From Kiritimatiellota bacterium (lineage in GTDB: Bacteria > Verrucomicrobiota > Lentisphaeria > Oligosphaerales > JAADHN01): a stretch of DNA of 48,485 nucleotides. Location: positions 1 through 48,485 of the forward strand of contig JAADHN010000138.1 of assembly GCA_013151865.1 (NCBI GenBank). Direction: 5' to 3'. This document shows positions 34,240-42,451 of this stretch, in pieces. The first letter of the stretch is position 1. The number at the start of each line of letters is the position of its first letter. Position numbers and translations under genes: made by a program. The notes below the pieces were generated by a model. That model was not told the DNA's origin and did not search any database. It saw nothing but the letters and a program-made list of their open reading frames with translations.

Positions 34240-35401
34240 CGAAGAACGCGGTCCCCCGACCCACCTCCGACTCGAACGTGATGCTTCCCTTGTGGGCGGT
34301 GACCACCCGCTGGCAGATGGGCAGCCCCAACCCGGTGCCCTTGTCTTTGGGTTTGGTCGTGAAAAACGAATCGAATATCCGGTCGCGTATTTCCGGAGGA
34401 ATGCCCGGGCCGTTGTCCTGTACCACGACCTGGACCGCCTCCCTGCCGTCGTCGGTGCGAACCCGCCGCGAGGCCAGGCGCAACACGCCGCCCGTGTCCT
34501 CCAGAACGTGCAGCGCGTTCACGACCAGATTATAGAAAACCTGTTGCAACGGCGCCCGCTGCCCACGCACCGGCGGAAGGTCGGCGGCAAAGTCCTCTTT
34601 GAGCGTGATCCGAAGCGCGCGCGCCCGTACACGCAGCAGAAAACTGGTATCCCGCAATACGTTGTTGATCTGCAGAGACTCCCAGCGGTTCCCGCCGCCC
34701 CGGGCGTATTCGAGGAAATTGCGCGTCAACTCGGAACACCGCTTGATCTGCTCCCGAATGATGTCGAACACCCTGTGATTGTCGCCCTCGTCCGGAGTCG
34801 GCGTGTCGGCAATGCTGTCCGCAAGCAACGCCGTATACCCTTGGAGGATGCACAACGGATTGTTGAGGTCGTGCACCAGCTCGGCCGACAACTCTCCCAG
34901 GGAAGCTTTGCGCTCGAGTTCTTCCATCTGCACCGCCAGGTTGGCCTTCATCTCCCGGAGGCGCTCGACGGACCGGGCCATCTCGGCTTTCGACCGAGCC
35001 TCTTGGATCGACCGGGCCACCACTTCCCGAATGTGCTCCACGCGATATGGCTTACTGATGTAGTCCACCGCGCCGGCGCGGATGGCCTCCTGGGCCGTTT
35101 CGAGCGTGCCGTTCCCCGTGATGATGACAAAAGGCACGTTCGGGCAACGTTCCTTGGCCTGGACCATGAATTCGATGCCGTCCATCCCCGGCATGCGGAT
35201 ATCGCTCAAGATCACATCCGGGGTCCGTTGCTCCAGTTCTTGGAGGGCGACAAAGGCGCTTTCGGCGGTCGCCACGTCGTATTGGCGGTCCAAGATCAAC
35301 CGCAGCGATTCCCGGGGGCCGTACTCGTCGTCCACCACCAGGACCAACGGACGACACCCCTCCGCTGCGGACGGCGCTTGCGGTCTCCCTTGCATGTGCA
35401 T
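34130..35401 (-). CDS. Receiver-histidine kinase hybrid sensor protein
   Basis: The 423-residue soluble protein starts with a receiver domain (acidic pocket V-V-D-D-E at 22-26, phospho-acceptor D67 in S-D-I-R-M-P-G, and the S-K-P-Y lysine). A short coiled linker follows, then a histidine kinase with H-box E-L-V-H-D-L-N-N-P, ATP motifs D-N-G-P-G-I-P and G-T-G-L-G-L, and a C-terminal beta strand. This order (receiver first) is typical of stand-alone signal-integrating kinases. It has no membrane segment. The start at ATG 35401 follows GAGGAAAG. Its partner regulator is not in the window. Its 3' end overlaps the Ser/Thr kinase gene antisense by 110 nt. Confidence 0.95.
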   Translation of the reverse strand: MHMQGRPQAPSAAEGCRPLVLVVDDEYGPRESLRLILDRQYDVATAESAFVALQELEQRTPDVILSDIRMPGMDGIEFMVQAKERCPNVPFVIITGNGTLETAQEAIRAGAVDYISKPYRVEHIREVVARSIQEARSKAEMARSVERLREMKANLAVQMEELERKASLGELSAELVHDLNNPLCILQGYTALLADSIADTPTPDEGDNHRVFDIIREQIKRCSELTRNFLEYARGGGNRWESLQINNVLRDTSFLLRVRARALRITLKEDFAADLPPVRGQRAPLQQVFYNLVVNALHVLEDTGGVLRLASRRVRTDDGREAVQVVVQDNGPGIPPEIRDRIFDSFFTTKPKDKGTGLGLPICQRVVTAHKGSITFESEVGRGTAFFVTFPVLEESERPGADDASQGRSAHRRSGTPLQPQEV

Positions 35402-35664
35402 GGTTTCTTTCCTCACGGTTCCATTACCCCCGGAGTCGAGCCCGAACTGCCCTGAATGACGCGCGAGCCATCTGCTGCGGTGACGCATTTCACATGTCTT
35501 CAGAACATTACTGCCACCCACCGACCGAGGCGGTGTTTCAACACAGCCCTGCCCGGCGCTCGATGCAATGACCTGAATCCGTACGAGCTGCGCCCTCTCG
35601 CGACGAAGTTCTCGAATGGATCAGGCCAGTGCCCGCGCCCGACAGCGAACCACCACAACAATCG

Positions 35665-36924
35665 TCAGAAATCGTAGGTGAACCCCACCGAAAAGTAGGC
35701 CGACATGGCGTAATAACGGCTGCCTTTCGGGGCATAGGCATTGTCGAGAGTCTGCCGCTCGCCGTAGGCCAATACGCAGGCGGCGTCCAACGTGGAATGC
35801 TCCGACACGCGCCGGCCCACACCAAAGGACAACGCGTGCGTGTCCCCGGTGGGAAGACTCGGGTCGGCCGTACTCGCGGGGACCGGCGTCTGGTTGAAAC
35901 CGTACCCGGCACGGAGCGTCCACTTCTCGTCCAATTGATATTCGGCCCCCAGCATCAACACCCAGGAATCTTCCCAGTCAATGGGGGTGGGCGGCGGCAA
36001 CGGGACACCGGCCGGCGCCTGCACGGAAATGGCTTGGACATCCCGGGTAGACCACTTCTGCCAGTCCGCCGCCAACTCGACACGCAGTTTTTCCGTGGCC
36101 TGCCAGGACAACCCGACGGTCACCGACGCCGGGTAATCGATCCCGGCATCGGCGTCATAAGAGACGTTGGCGCCGCCGAACAGCGGGGCCAGCGCAGGAG
36201 GAACGTCCTGGAACTCGGCATCCCCGTCGTATCCCACCCGTACCTGACTCCGGTACGAAACCCCGAACATGATGCTCTCCGTGCATTGGTACTGCAACCC
36301 GAGGTTGTATCCCCACCCGCGGCCGTCCGCCTCCATCTTGACCTGTCCGTCGCCGCCGCCGAACGCGCTGTAGTCGTTCATGTGGCGCATCTTCACCGTG
36401 GTCGTGAAAAAATCCAGGCCCGCCCCCAACGACAAACGGTCCGTAAGCCGGTAGGCCACAGTCGGATTGAAGTTGACCAGGCTGATCTCCGCCAGGGTCG
36501 AGTTGTATCGCACCGGGCTGTCGTCCGACCACTTGGACCCCAGTCCGAACGGCTCGTAGACCCCAATCCCCAGGAACAGGCGGTCGCTCCCGGGCGCGGG
36601 CGTCCCATAGTAGAACATGGGCAGGACATAGATACGCCCGTCCGAGGAATCGGTCTCGTTCGCATCCTTGTACCGAGTGATGGCGTGGCCCGCATAAATA
36701 TTCGTGATCAATTGCGGACCCGCCAGGCGGGTCAGCCCGGCCGGATTGTAATACACCGAACTGGCATCGTCCGCCCCGGCCACGAATGCATCGATCATTC
36801 CCATGGCCCGGGTGGACTGGTCCTGAACCTTGAAGCCGCCCGCCAAGGCCGTCCGCGCCAGGAGACAAACCCCCAACACCGTTATTCCCACTCCATTCCG
36901 CAATACGCTGTTCAGCTTCGTCAT
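35665..36924 (-). CDS. FadL/OmpP1-type outer-membrane transport protein
   Basis: The 419-residue protein has a signal peptide ending A-L-A near residue 28, then G-G-F-K-V-Q-D-Q-S-T-R-A-M-G, the start of FadL-type barrels. A-D-D-A-S-S-V-Y-Y-N-P-A-G-L is the hallmark N-P-A hatch segment. Alternating strands fill the rest, ending in Phe (F-T-Y-D-F). FadL-type channels pass hydrophobic compounds such as long-chain fatty acids or aromatics through the outer membrane. GGGAGAAAGG precedes the ATG at 36924. It stands alone on the minus strand, 263 bp beyond the histidine kinase start. Confidence 0.95.
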   Translation of the reverse strand: MTKLNSVLRNGVGITVLGVCLLARTALAGGFKVQDQSTRAMGMIDAFVAGADDASSVYYNPAGLTRLAGPQLITNIYAGHAITRYKDANETDSSDGRIYVLPMFYYGTPAPGSDRLFLGIGVYEPFGLGSKWSDDSPVRYNSTLAEISLVNFNPTVAYRLTDRLSLGAGLDFFTTTVKMRHMNDYSAFGGGDGQVKMEADGRGWGYNLGLQYQCTESIMFGVSYRSQVRVGYDGDAEFQDVPPALAPLFGGANVSYDADAGIDYPASVTVGLSWQATEKLRVELAADWQKWSTRDVQAISVQAPAGVPLPPPTPIDWEDSWVLMLGAEYQLDEKWTLRAGYGFNQTPVPASTADPSLPTGDTHALSFGVGRRVSEHSTLDAACVLAYGERQTLDNAYAPKGSRYYAMSAYFSVGFTYDF

Positions 36925-37264
36925 CCGTCCTTTCTCCCTGTTTCGGCGGATCGTCGGGCCACCGGCGAGTACACACAGTGTGGGGGGCATCACAGCGGAT
37001 GTCCTCCATTCTTCCGGATGAACTACGCGAGTTCCATGCCAATCGGCGCGTCGTTCAATTTATCTGATTGCCTAGCCGAATGTTATGTCATTTCAACCAG
37101 GGAGACCGCCCGCCGACTCGGACCGACAATGACAGATTTGTCACCGATTTTGTCCGGACCGGCCGCATTCGTCGCATTGTCACAGGCGGCATCCGCGCTA
37201 TGTTGACAATACATCTTCAACCGTTGCGATATCAGGTCCGCATTCGAAAGTGCAAACCGGAACC
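36925..37264. other. Divergent intergenic region between the FadL-like gene and birA
   Basis: The 340-bp region has no supported gene. It contains the dyad TGACA-GATT-TGTCA (37130-37143) and a perfect -35-like TTGACA (37203-37208) without a good -10 at usual spacing. Several other TGTC/GACA words cluster between 37125 and 37210. Confidence 0.45.
37130..37143. promoter_or_regulatory. Palindromic candidate operator
   Basis: TGACA and TGTCA form a perfect 5-bp inverted repeat around a 4-nt centre, 60-75 bp upstream of a TTGACA hexamer. It lies between divergent genes, a typical site for a dimeric regulator. BirA itself has an N-terminal winged helix, but there is no evidence that it binds here. 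Confidence 0.3.
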
Positions 37265-38368
37265 ATGGGTCCCGAACGCCCCGGACAGACACGAGGCGAC
37301 GGACGGCGCCCGCCGCTGCCGCCGCAGTCCGTCTATATCCTCGACCGACTCCGCGGGGCCGGCGGGACGGCCGTTTCCGGCGAGGAACTCAGCCGGCAGT
37401 TGGGCGTTTCCCGCAACGTGGTTTGGCGCTGTGTCGACGCGCTGCGCGAGCGCGGGTACCGTATTGCTTCGGCCCCCCACCGAGGGTATCAACTGGAGGC
37501 CGCCCCCGACACCCCGTTCCCGTGGGAGGTGGGGCCGCTGCTGCGAACGCGACATTTCGGTCGGACCTACCGATTTCTCGATGCGACCGATTCCACCAAC
37601 CGGGTGGTTGCGGAGTTCGCGCACCGCGGCGCCCCGGAAGGCCTGCTGGTGGTGGCCGACTCCCAGAGCGCCGGACGCGGCCGAATGTCCCGGAAGTGGT
37701 TTTCACCTCCGGGCTGCAATCTCCACTTTTCGCTTCTACTCCGGCCGCGCACGCCGGCCCGGCGGGTCCCGCAGGCAGCCCTTATCACGGCTGTCGCCCT
37801 GGCGCGCGCTGTCGAGGAATTGCTTCCCGAGGTCCCGGTCGCTGTCAAGTGGCCCAACGATCTGTTCGTGGCGGGGCGCAAAGCCGCCGGTGTGCTGTGC
37901 GAGATGGAGGCCGAGCCGGATGTGGTTCGACGCCTCATCATCGGAGTCGGGATTAACGTGAACGTTCCGCAGGGAGAGTTCCCCTCGGAATTTGCGACGT
38001 CCGCGACGAGTCTGCGGGCGGCGGCAGGGCGGGCGGTCTCCCGCACGGCGGTGTTGGCCTCGTTCCTGAATCATTTCGAACCGGCCTGGGAAGAATGGCT
38101 GGAACAGGGTTTGGCCCCGTTCCGGGCCGAGTGGCGCCGCCTATCCTTGCTCGAAGGACGCCGGATCGCCGTGGAAAGCGGACGCGAGATCATCCGCGGG
38201 ACAGCGATGGGCCTCTCCCCCGAGGGCGGCCTGCTGGTCCGAACTCCGAATACCGGAATCCGGCTGGTGATGTCCGGGGACGCCCACGTGACCGACCGGC
38301 CGGGACCGCAGTGGGCCGCCCCCGACGCAACGGTCTCGGGAGAGCCCGGAAAGGGAGAGCGCCATTGA
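37265..38368 (+). CDS. birA: Biotin--[acetyl-CoA-carboxylase] ligase BirA with N-terminal winged helix
   Basis: The 367-residue protein is a two-part BirA. A winged helix at about 20-80 (L-S-R-Q-L-G-V-S-R-N-V-V-W) could bind DNA. The ligase domain has D-S-T-N-R, the biotinyl-AMP loop G-R-G-R-M-S-R-K-W, and K-W-P-N-D-L. A C-terminal SH3-like domain closes it. It attaches biotin to carboxylase carrier proteins; the DNA-binding part suggests it may also repress genes, as in E. coli. ATG 37265 is preferred over GTG 37250, with uncertainty. The stop overlaps the next start by one base (TGATG), so translation is coupled to a TonB-dependent receptor. Confidence 0.95.
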   Translation: MGPERPGQTRGDGRRPPLPPQSVYILDRLRGAGGTAVSGEELSRQLGVSRNVVWRCVDALRERGYRIASAPHRGYQLEAAPDTPFPWEVGPLLRTRHFGRTYRFLDATDSTNRVVAEFAHRGAPEGLLVVADSQSAGRGRMSRKWFSPPGCNLHFSLLLRPRTPARRVPQAALITAVALARAVEELLPEVPVAVKWPNDLFVAGRKAAGVLCEMEAEPDVVRRLIIGVGINVNVPQGEFPSEFATSATSLRAAAGRAVSRTAVLASFLNHFEPAWEEWLEQGLAPFRAEWRRLSLLEGRRIAVESGREIIRGTAMGLSPEGGLLVRTPNTGIRLVMSGDAHVTDRPGPQWAAPDATVSGEPGKGERH

Positions 38369-40272
38369 TGCACGCCGCGGACACCCCCCCCACGCCAACC
38401 GAACCGTCCGATCCCGCCGAAAGGGGGATCGCGGCCTGTCTGCCGAGTTCCCGCTCGCCGTTCCTCTTCGCGACGGCATTCTTGCTGGTTGTGCCGACCG
38501 CAACCGCGAGTCCCGGCGCGCAACACCGCCTGGCGGAAGTCGTCGTGCGCGCGGCCCCGGTCTCCCCGGAGCCGCGGACCGCAACGATCGGCGAAGCGCT
38601 TGAGGAATTGCCCCACATCGAATTGCGCCCCCAGGGCCTGGGCGCCCAGACCGACCTGAGTCTGCGGGGCAGCAGCTTCACCGGGGCGGGCCTGACGCTG
38701 GCCGGCCTGGCATTGCGGAGTCCGCAGACCGAGCACTTTCATCTCGAACTACCGTTGGCGCCGGAGATCTTTTCCCCGGCCCGCACCCTTACCGGGGTGG
38801 AGCAATTCCTCAGTGCAACGGGCCACTTGGTGGGAGCGGCGGCACTCGAGTTCGCCCCGATCGAGCCGGGACTTGGGATTACTTTGGGCGGGGGCGAGCC
38901 GCACCGGGACTGGCAGTCCGGAATCTGGCGAACAACGGCGTCGGAATCCGAACCCGGGAGAATCCGACTCGGCCTCGATGTCTTTGGCGGCCGCGAAAGA
39001 CGACGGGGAGACCCTGCGGCCTACCCGGAGAACTTCCTGGAACAGTGGACCGGCGGCCTGCACCTCCAGGGCCTCTCGCCGGATGTGCAGGCCGACTTCG
39101 CCCTCGGACGCCAGGCGAAGGAATTCGGCGCGCGCGGTTTTTACGGCGCACCATCGAAGTTCAATGCCGTCGAAGAGCTGCGGCAAGTCGTGCTCGTGGG
39201 CAGCGTGCGCAGGAATACCGGTCCGGACTCCTTCCTTCGCCTCACCGCCGTTTGGCAGCGCTTCAACGACCGCTATGTCCTGGACCGCGACTTGCCGGAC
39301 CTGTACGTGAACCGCCACCGCAGCGATTTCGGCGCGGCCGCCGTCGACGGCGTGGCGCGGCCGAACGACGCATGGCGGGTCCACTGGCGGACGGCGATCG
39401 AAGTCGAGCGCGTGAGAAGCCGTCACGAAGGCACGGTCCCGGGAACGGGCCTCGGGGACCACGACCGCTCCCGTGTGGAAGCCATGCTCATGCCGGAGCG
39501 TTTGTTCGGTCCTTGGCGCGCCGCGGCCGGTCTCAGAATCGTGGGATTCAGCAACGACGCTCCCGCACTCCTGCCCGCATTCCGCCTGACGTACCGGCTC
39601 GCGCCTCAACGGACCGTGTCTTTCACGTATTCCGAAAGCGTGCGACTCCCTTCCTACACGGAACTGAATTACGACTCCCCGGGCAGCCTCGGGGACTTGG
39701 GCCTGGAACGCCAAAGGGCCACCGCGGTGGCGTGCATCTATCGCGAGGAGTGGGAGAGGGCTTCGACGACATTCACCGTATTTCACCGACGCGAGACACA
39801 CCCGGTGGACTGGGTCCGGGACGGTCCAGGCGTCCGTTGGGAGGCAACAGATCTCGGAAAAGTGGCCGTCACCGGCTGCGAATGGGCGGGGCGGGTCCGC
39901 ATGACGGACCGGCTCGAACTCCGAGGCGAATGGTCCTGGCTGGGCAAGAAAACCGACCGGGACGCGTATGCCGGGCGCTATGTACTGGATTACCCCCGCC
40001 AAAGAGTGCGACTGAGCGCCGCCTGGCGGCCCCGGCCCCGTTGCGAACTCCGCATTTGGCAGGAAATCCGACGGAACACCGCGAACCCGGAGCGCGGCAG
40101 CGGCGGCGTCGGCACGGACGCTCGCATCGAAGTTCGGTTCAAACTCGCTCGATCGAAAGACCTTGATTTGGCCCTGGCCGTGGACAACCCCTGGGCGAGT
40201 GATTTCGAGGACCTGCCGGGCCAGCCCGCCCCGGGCCGCCGCATCAGCTTCTCCCTGCAAGGGCGCTTCTGA
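38368..40272 (+). CDS. TonB-dependent receptor (BtuB-like)
   Basis: The 634-residue protein begins with a signal sequence preceded by a polar stretch (hydrophobic residues about 32-45, cleavage near T-A-T-A-S). A plug with L-A-E-V-V-V-R-A (TonB-box-like) and I-E-L-R-P-Q-G-L-G-A-Q-T-D-L-S-L-R-G-S-S is typical. The C-terminal part shows alternating strands, ends in Phe, and is short, in line with vitamin-type receptors of the BtuB group. The start at 38368 follows GGGAGAG and overlaps the birA stop. The ExbB-ExbD-TonB genes at 45731-47820 could energise it. Coupling to birA hints at a biotin-like ligand, unproven. Confidence 0.9.
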   Translation: MHAADTPPTPTEPSDPAERGIAACLPSSRSPFLFATAFLLVVPTATASPGAQHRLAEVVVRAAPVSPEPRTATIGEALEELPHIELRPQGLGAQTDLSLRGSSFTGAGLTLAGLALRSPQTEHFHLELPLAPEIFSPARTLTGVEQFLSATGHLVGAAALEFAPIEPGLGITLGGGEPHRDWQSGIWRTTASESEPGRIRLGLDVFGGRERRRGDPAAYPENFLEQWTGGLHLQGLSPDVQADFALGRQAKEFGARGFYGAPSKFNAVEELRQVVLVGSVRRNTGPDSFLRLTAVWQRFNDRYVLDRDLPDLYVNRHRSDFGAAAVDGVARPNDAWRVHWRTAIEVERVRSRHEGTVPGTGLGDHDRSRVEAMLMPERLFGPWRAAAGLRIVGFSNDAPALLPAFRLTYRLAPQRTVSFTYSESVRLPSYTELNYDSPGSLGDLGLERQRATAVACIYREEWERASTTFTVFHRRETHPVDWVRDGPGVRWEATDLGKVAVTGCEWAGRVRMTDRLELRGEWSWLGKKTDRDAYAGRYVLDYPRQRVRLSAAWRPRPRCELRIWQEIRRNTANPERGSGGVGTDARIEVRFKLARSKDLDLALAVDNPWASDFEDLPGQPAPGRRISFSLQGRF

Positions 40273-40313
40273 TGCCCGGCAATCCCTGCTGCGGGGCCCG
40301 GGCGATCCGCTTG

Positions 40314-41540
40314 TCAACGCTTGCCGCAGCAATGTTTGTATTTCCTGCCGCTCCCACAGGGGCAGGGATCGTTCCGGCGCGGCGGGGACGCGGGCCCCGA
40401 CGCCGCGGCCGGCACTTGCCGTTCCGCCTGAATCTGCTTCGCCAGCTCCCGAAACCTCGGCAGTGTGTGGGCGTAGAACTGCCTCCAGCCCGCGCACAGA
40501 TGGCTGAGCCGATACGGGTCACCGCCGTTGGCGCACAGCCGATGCTTGAGGCAATCGCCCTGGCAGATCCAGGCGAAGTCACACGATGCGCAAGCGGGGT
40601 GCCGCATCTGCTTTTGTCGCCCGAAATCGGCGTAAATCGGGGACTGCTGCAGCGTGGGCCAGGGGTCCCGGCAGACGTTTCCCAACCGATAACGCTTCTC
40701 GACAAAGAAATCGCAGGGATAGACATCGCCGTTGTACTCGACCACGAAGTATTGACAACAATTCGCGCCGAGAGAACACATGTTCCGAACGCCTTCGACC
40801 AGCAGAACCAGAATCGAATCGAAGAGCCGGACCGACACACGGCGCGTGTCGTTGGCGTACCAAAGGTCGAAAACGGTGCACAGAAAGTCACCCCATTGGG
40901 GACCCGAAATGGAAAACGGCAGAACCCGGCGGTTCGCATCCGGCTCGACGCAGGCAATGTATTGATGAAACAGGAACCCCTGTTCGGCCAGGTAACGATA
41001 GACTTCCGCCGGACGCTCGACGTTGGCTTCGTTCACCAGTGTCAGGATGTTGAACTGTGCATTGCATTCCCGCAGCAAGCGAATGCCGTGCATCACGTCC
41101 GCGTGCGACCCACCGCCCCCGGCTTTGATCCGGTGTTTGTCGTGGACCTCCGGGGGACCGTCCAGACTCACGCCGAGCAAGAAGTGATACTGGCTGAAAA
41201 GCCGGGCCATTTCGGCGGTAATGAGCGTGCCGTTGGTCTGAACGCCGTTGCCCACCTCGGCCCCGGACCGCCCGTACCGTTGCTGCAGAGTCACGGCTCT
41301 CCGAAAAAAGTCCACCCCCATCAACGTCGGCTCTCCGCCCTGCCATCCGAACGAGTACTGCGGCTGCGGTGTCCGCATGTAGGAGCGAATCATTTGCTCC
41401 AACACCTCGTCCGACATCCGATGACGCCGCGTTTCGGGATAGAACGAACAGTGTCCCAGATAAAAACAGTATTCGCACCGCAGATTGCAGTCCGCGGACG
41501 CGGGTTTCGCCAGCAGCGTGAAAGGGCGCAAGGTGTTCAT
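40314..41540 (-). CDS. Radical-SAM anaerobic sulfatase-maturating enzyme-like protein with C-terminal SEC-C motif
   Basis: The 408-residue protein has the radical-SAM cluster C18-x3-C22-x2-C25 in C-N-L-R-C-E-Y-C and the family's F-G-W-Q-G-G-E-P-T-L. A SPASM region with C-C-Q-Y and later C-A-S-C-D-F-A-W-I-C-Q-G-D-C would hold two further [4Fe-4S] clusters. The last 20 residues form a SEC-C zinc motif, N-D-P-C-P-C-G-S-G-R-K-Y-K-H-C-C. The core matches anSME enzymes, which convert the sulfatase Cys or Ser to formylglycine without oxygen. A sulfatase lies at 25276. The frame is open to 42473, but ATG 41540 starts the family homology. It is convergent with the TonB receptor gene. Confidence 0.9.
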   Translation of the reverse strand: MNTLRPFTLLAKPASADCNLRCEYCFYLGHCSFYPETRRHRMSDEVLEQMIRSYMRTPQPQYSFGWQGGEPTLMGVDFFRRAVTLQQRYGRSGAEVGNGVQTNGTLITAEMARLFSQYHFLLGVSLDGPPEVHDKHRIKAGGGGSHADVMHGIRLLRECNAQFNILTLVNEANVERPAEVYRYLAEQGFLFHQYIACVEPDANRRVLPFSISGPQWGDFLCTVFDLWYANDTRRVSVRLFDSILVLLVEGVRNMCSLGANCCQYFVVEYNGDVYPCDFFVEKRYRLGNVCRDPWPTLQQSPIYADFGRQKQMRHPACASCDFAWICQGDCLKHRLCANGGDPYRLSHLCAGWRQFYAHTLPRFRELAKQIQAERQVPAAASGPASPPRRNDPCPCGSGRKYKHCCGKR

Positions 41541-41741
41541 GATCTGGTTCTCTGCAGCCGGTCCGGTTTCACCGATCCGTGAATCTGCGACCCGAAGCGG
41601 CAAGACACTTTTTGTCGAGGACTGACAATAATCGTCGTCCCGGTCCGTTTTTTCAAGTAACGGGCGGTCCATATTGTTCCCGTTCTCTGCCGGGTGCCGC
41701 GTGGACCGCTGGACGCAACCGGGTGGGATCGGCGACGGCGA
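41541..41741. other. Divergent spacer between the maturase and EF-hand genes
   Basis: This 201-bp spacer contains an AT-rich T-run (TTTTTTCAAG, 41651-41660) and CATATT (41671-41676), a possible plus-strand -10. No further structure is clear. Confidence 0.35.
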
Positions 41742-42374
41742 ATGAACGCTCCTCGAAAACTGCTGTGGCTCGCGATACCGCTCATCGCAGTGTCCGTGTC
41801 CCAGGCCCAACGCTGGCAGCGACCTGCCGGGTGGGGCCGCCGCAAACCGGTCGGACAAGCCGAAATGTCGCCTCGGCTGCGACAGTTGATGGCACTGCCC
41901 GTCAACCCGGACACGAACGGTGATTGCCTCATTGACGATGACGAGGCCAGGATCGGCGCCGAGGAAGATGTGAAGAGGCTCGCGGAACTGCTCGAACGGT
42001 TTTCGAGAGATTTCGACACCGATGGAGACGGGGTGCTCTCCCCCGAAGAAAGGAAACGACTGGAGAACAACCTGTACGACCGAGGGCGCAAGCCGCCGAG
42101 GCTCCTCGAAAAACTCGATACCAACCACGACTGGCGGCTCAGCGACGAGGAAAAGGAGCTGGCCCGAAAACACTTGACGGCGATTTTCAAACGCCGCAAT
42201 CAACAGATCCTCGAACGGTTCGATGCGAACGGGAACGGAAAACTCGACGAACCAGAGAAAGACAAAGCCCGCGCCTTCCTGGAATCGCTGTCCACATCGA
42301 TGATGGCGCCAGGCAAGGCCGGGAAACGAAGAATTCAGCGCTGGCCGCGACCGGCCGGGCGCAACGGCTGGTAG
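41742..42374 (+). CDS. Exported protein with four EF-hand loops
   Basis: The 210-residue protein has a signal peptide ending A-Q-A near residue 22. Four calcium-binding loops follow: D-T-N-G-D-C-L-I-D-D-D-E, D-T-D-G-D-G-V-L-S-P-E-E, D-T-N-H-D-W-R-L-S-D-E-E and D-A-N-G-N-G-K-L-D-E-P-E. All four keep the acidic first and last positions, and spacing is about 40-45 residues. Helical, charged segments lie between them. Function is unknown; a periplasmic calcium sensor or binder is likely. The ribosome site is weak. A strong intrinsic terminator follows 33 bp after the stop. Confidence 0.9.
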   Translation: MNAPRKLLWLAIPLIAVSVSQAQRWQRPAGWGRRKPVGQAEMSPRLRQLMALPVNPDTNGDCLIDDDEARIGAEEDVKRLAELLERFSRDFDTDGDGVLSPEERKRLENNLYDRGRKPPRLLEKLDTNHDWRLSDEEKELARKHLTAIFKRRNQQILERFDANGNGKLDEPEKDKARAFLESLSTSMMAPGKAGKRRIQRWPRPAGRNGW

Positions 42375-42407
42375 GACCGGCCGGCGGAACGTCCCCTCCC
42401 GCCCCAT

Positions 42408-42451
42408 CCCCCGGTCCGTCTGCTTCGGCAGCGGACCGGGGGACTTTTTTT
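42408..42451 (+). terminator. Intrinsic terminator after the EF-hand gene
   Basis: CCCCCGGTCCG (42408-42418) pairs with CGGACCGGGGG (42432-42442). CTGC and GCAG extend the helix inward around a TTCG tetraloop, with one bulged T, giving about 15 bp. A run of seven T follows at 42445-42451. This is the clearest intrinsic terminator in the window. Confidence 0.92.

Noticed and set aside
37203-37233. A sigma70 promoter for birA starting at TTGACA
   Set aside because: The -35 is perfect, but no acceptable -10 occurs at 16-19 nt spacing, so it is mentioned only within the intergenic entry.
38749-40497. A 582-residue minus-strand frame opposite the TonB-dependent receptor
   Set aside because: No domain is visible, and the plus strand has plug and barrel features with a proper start.
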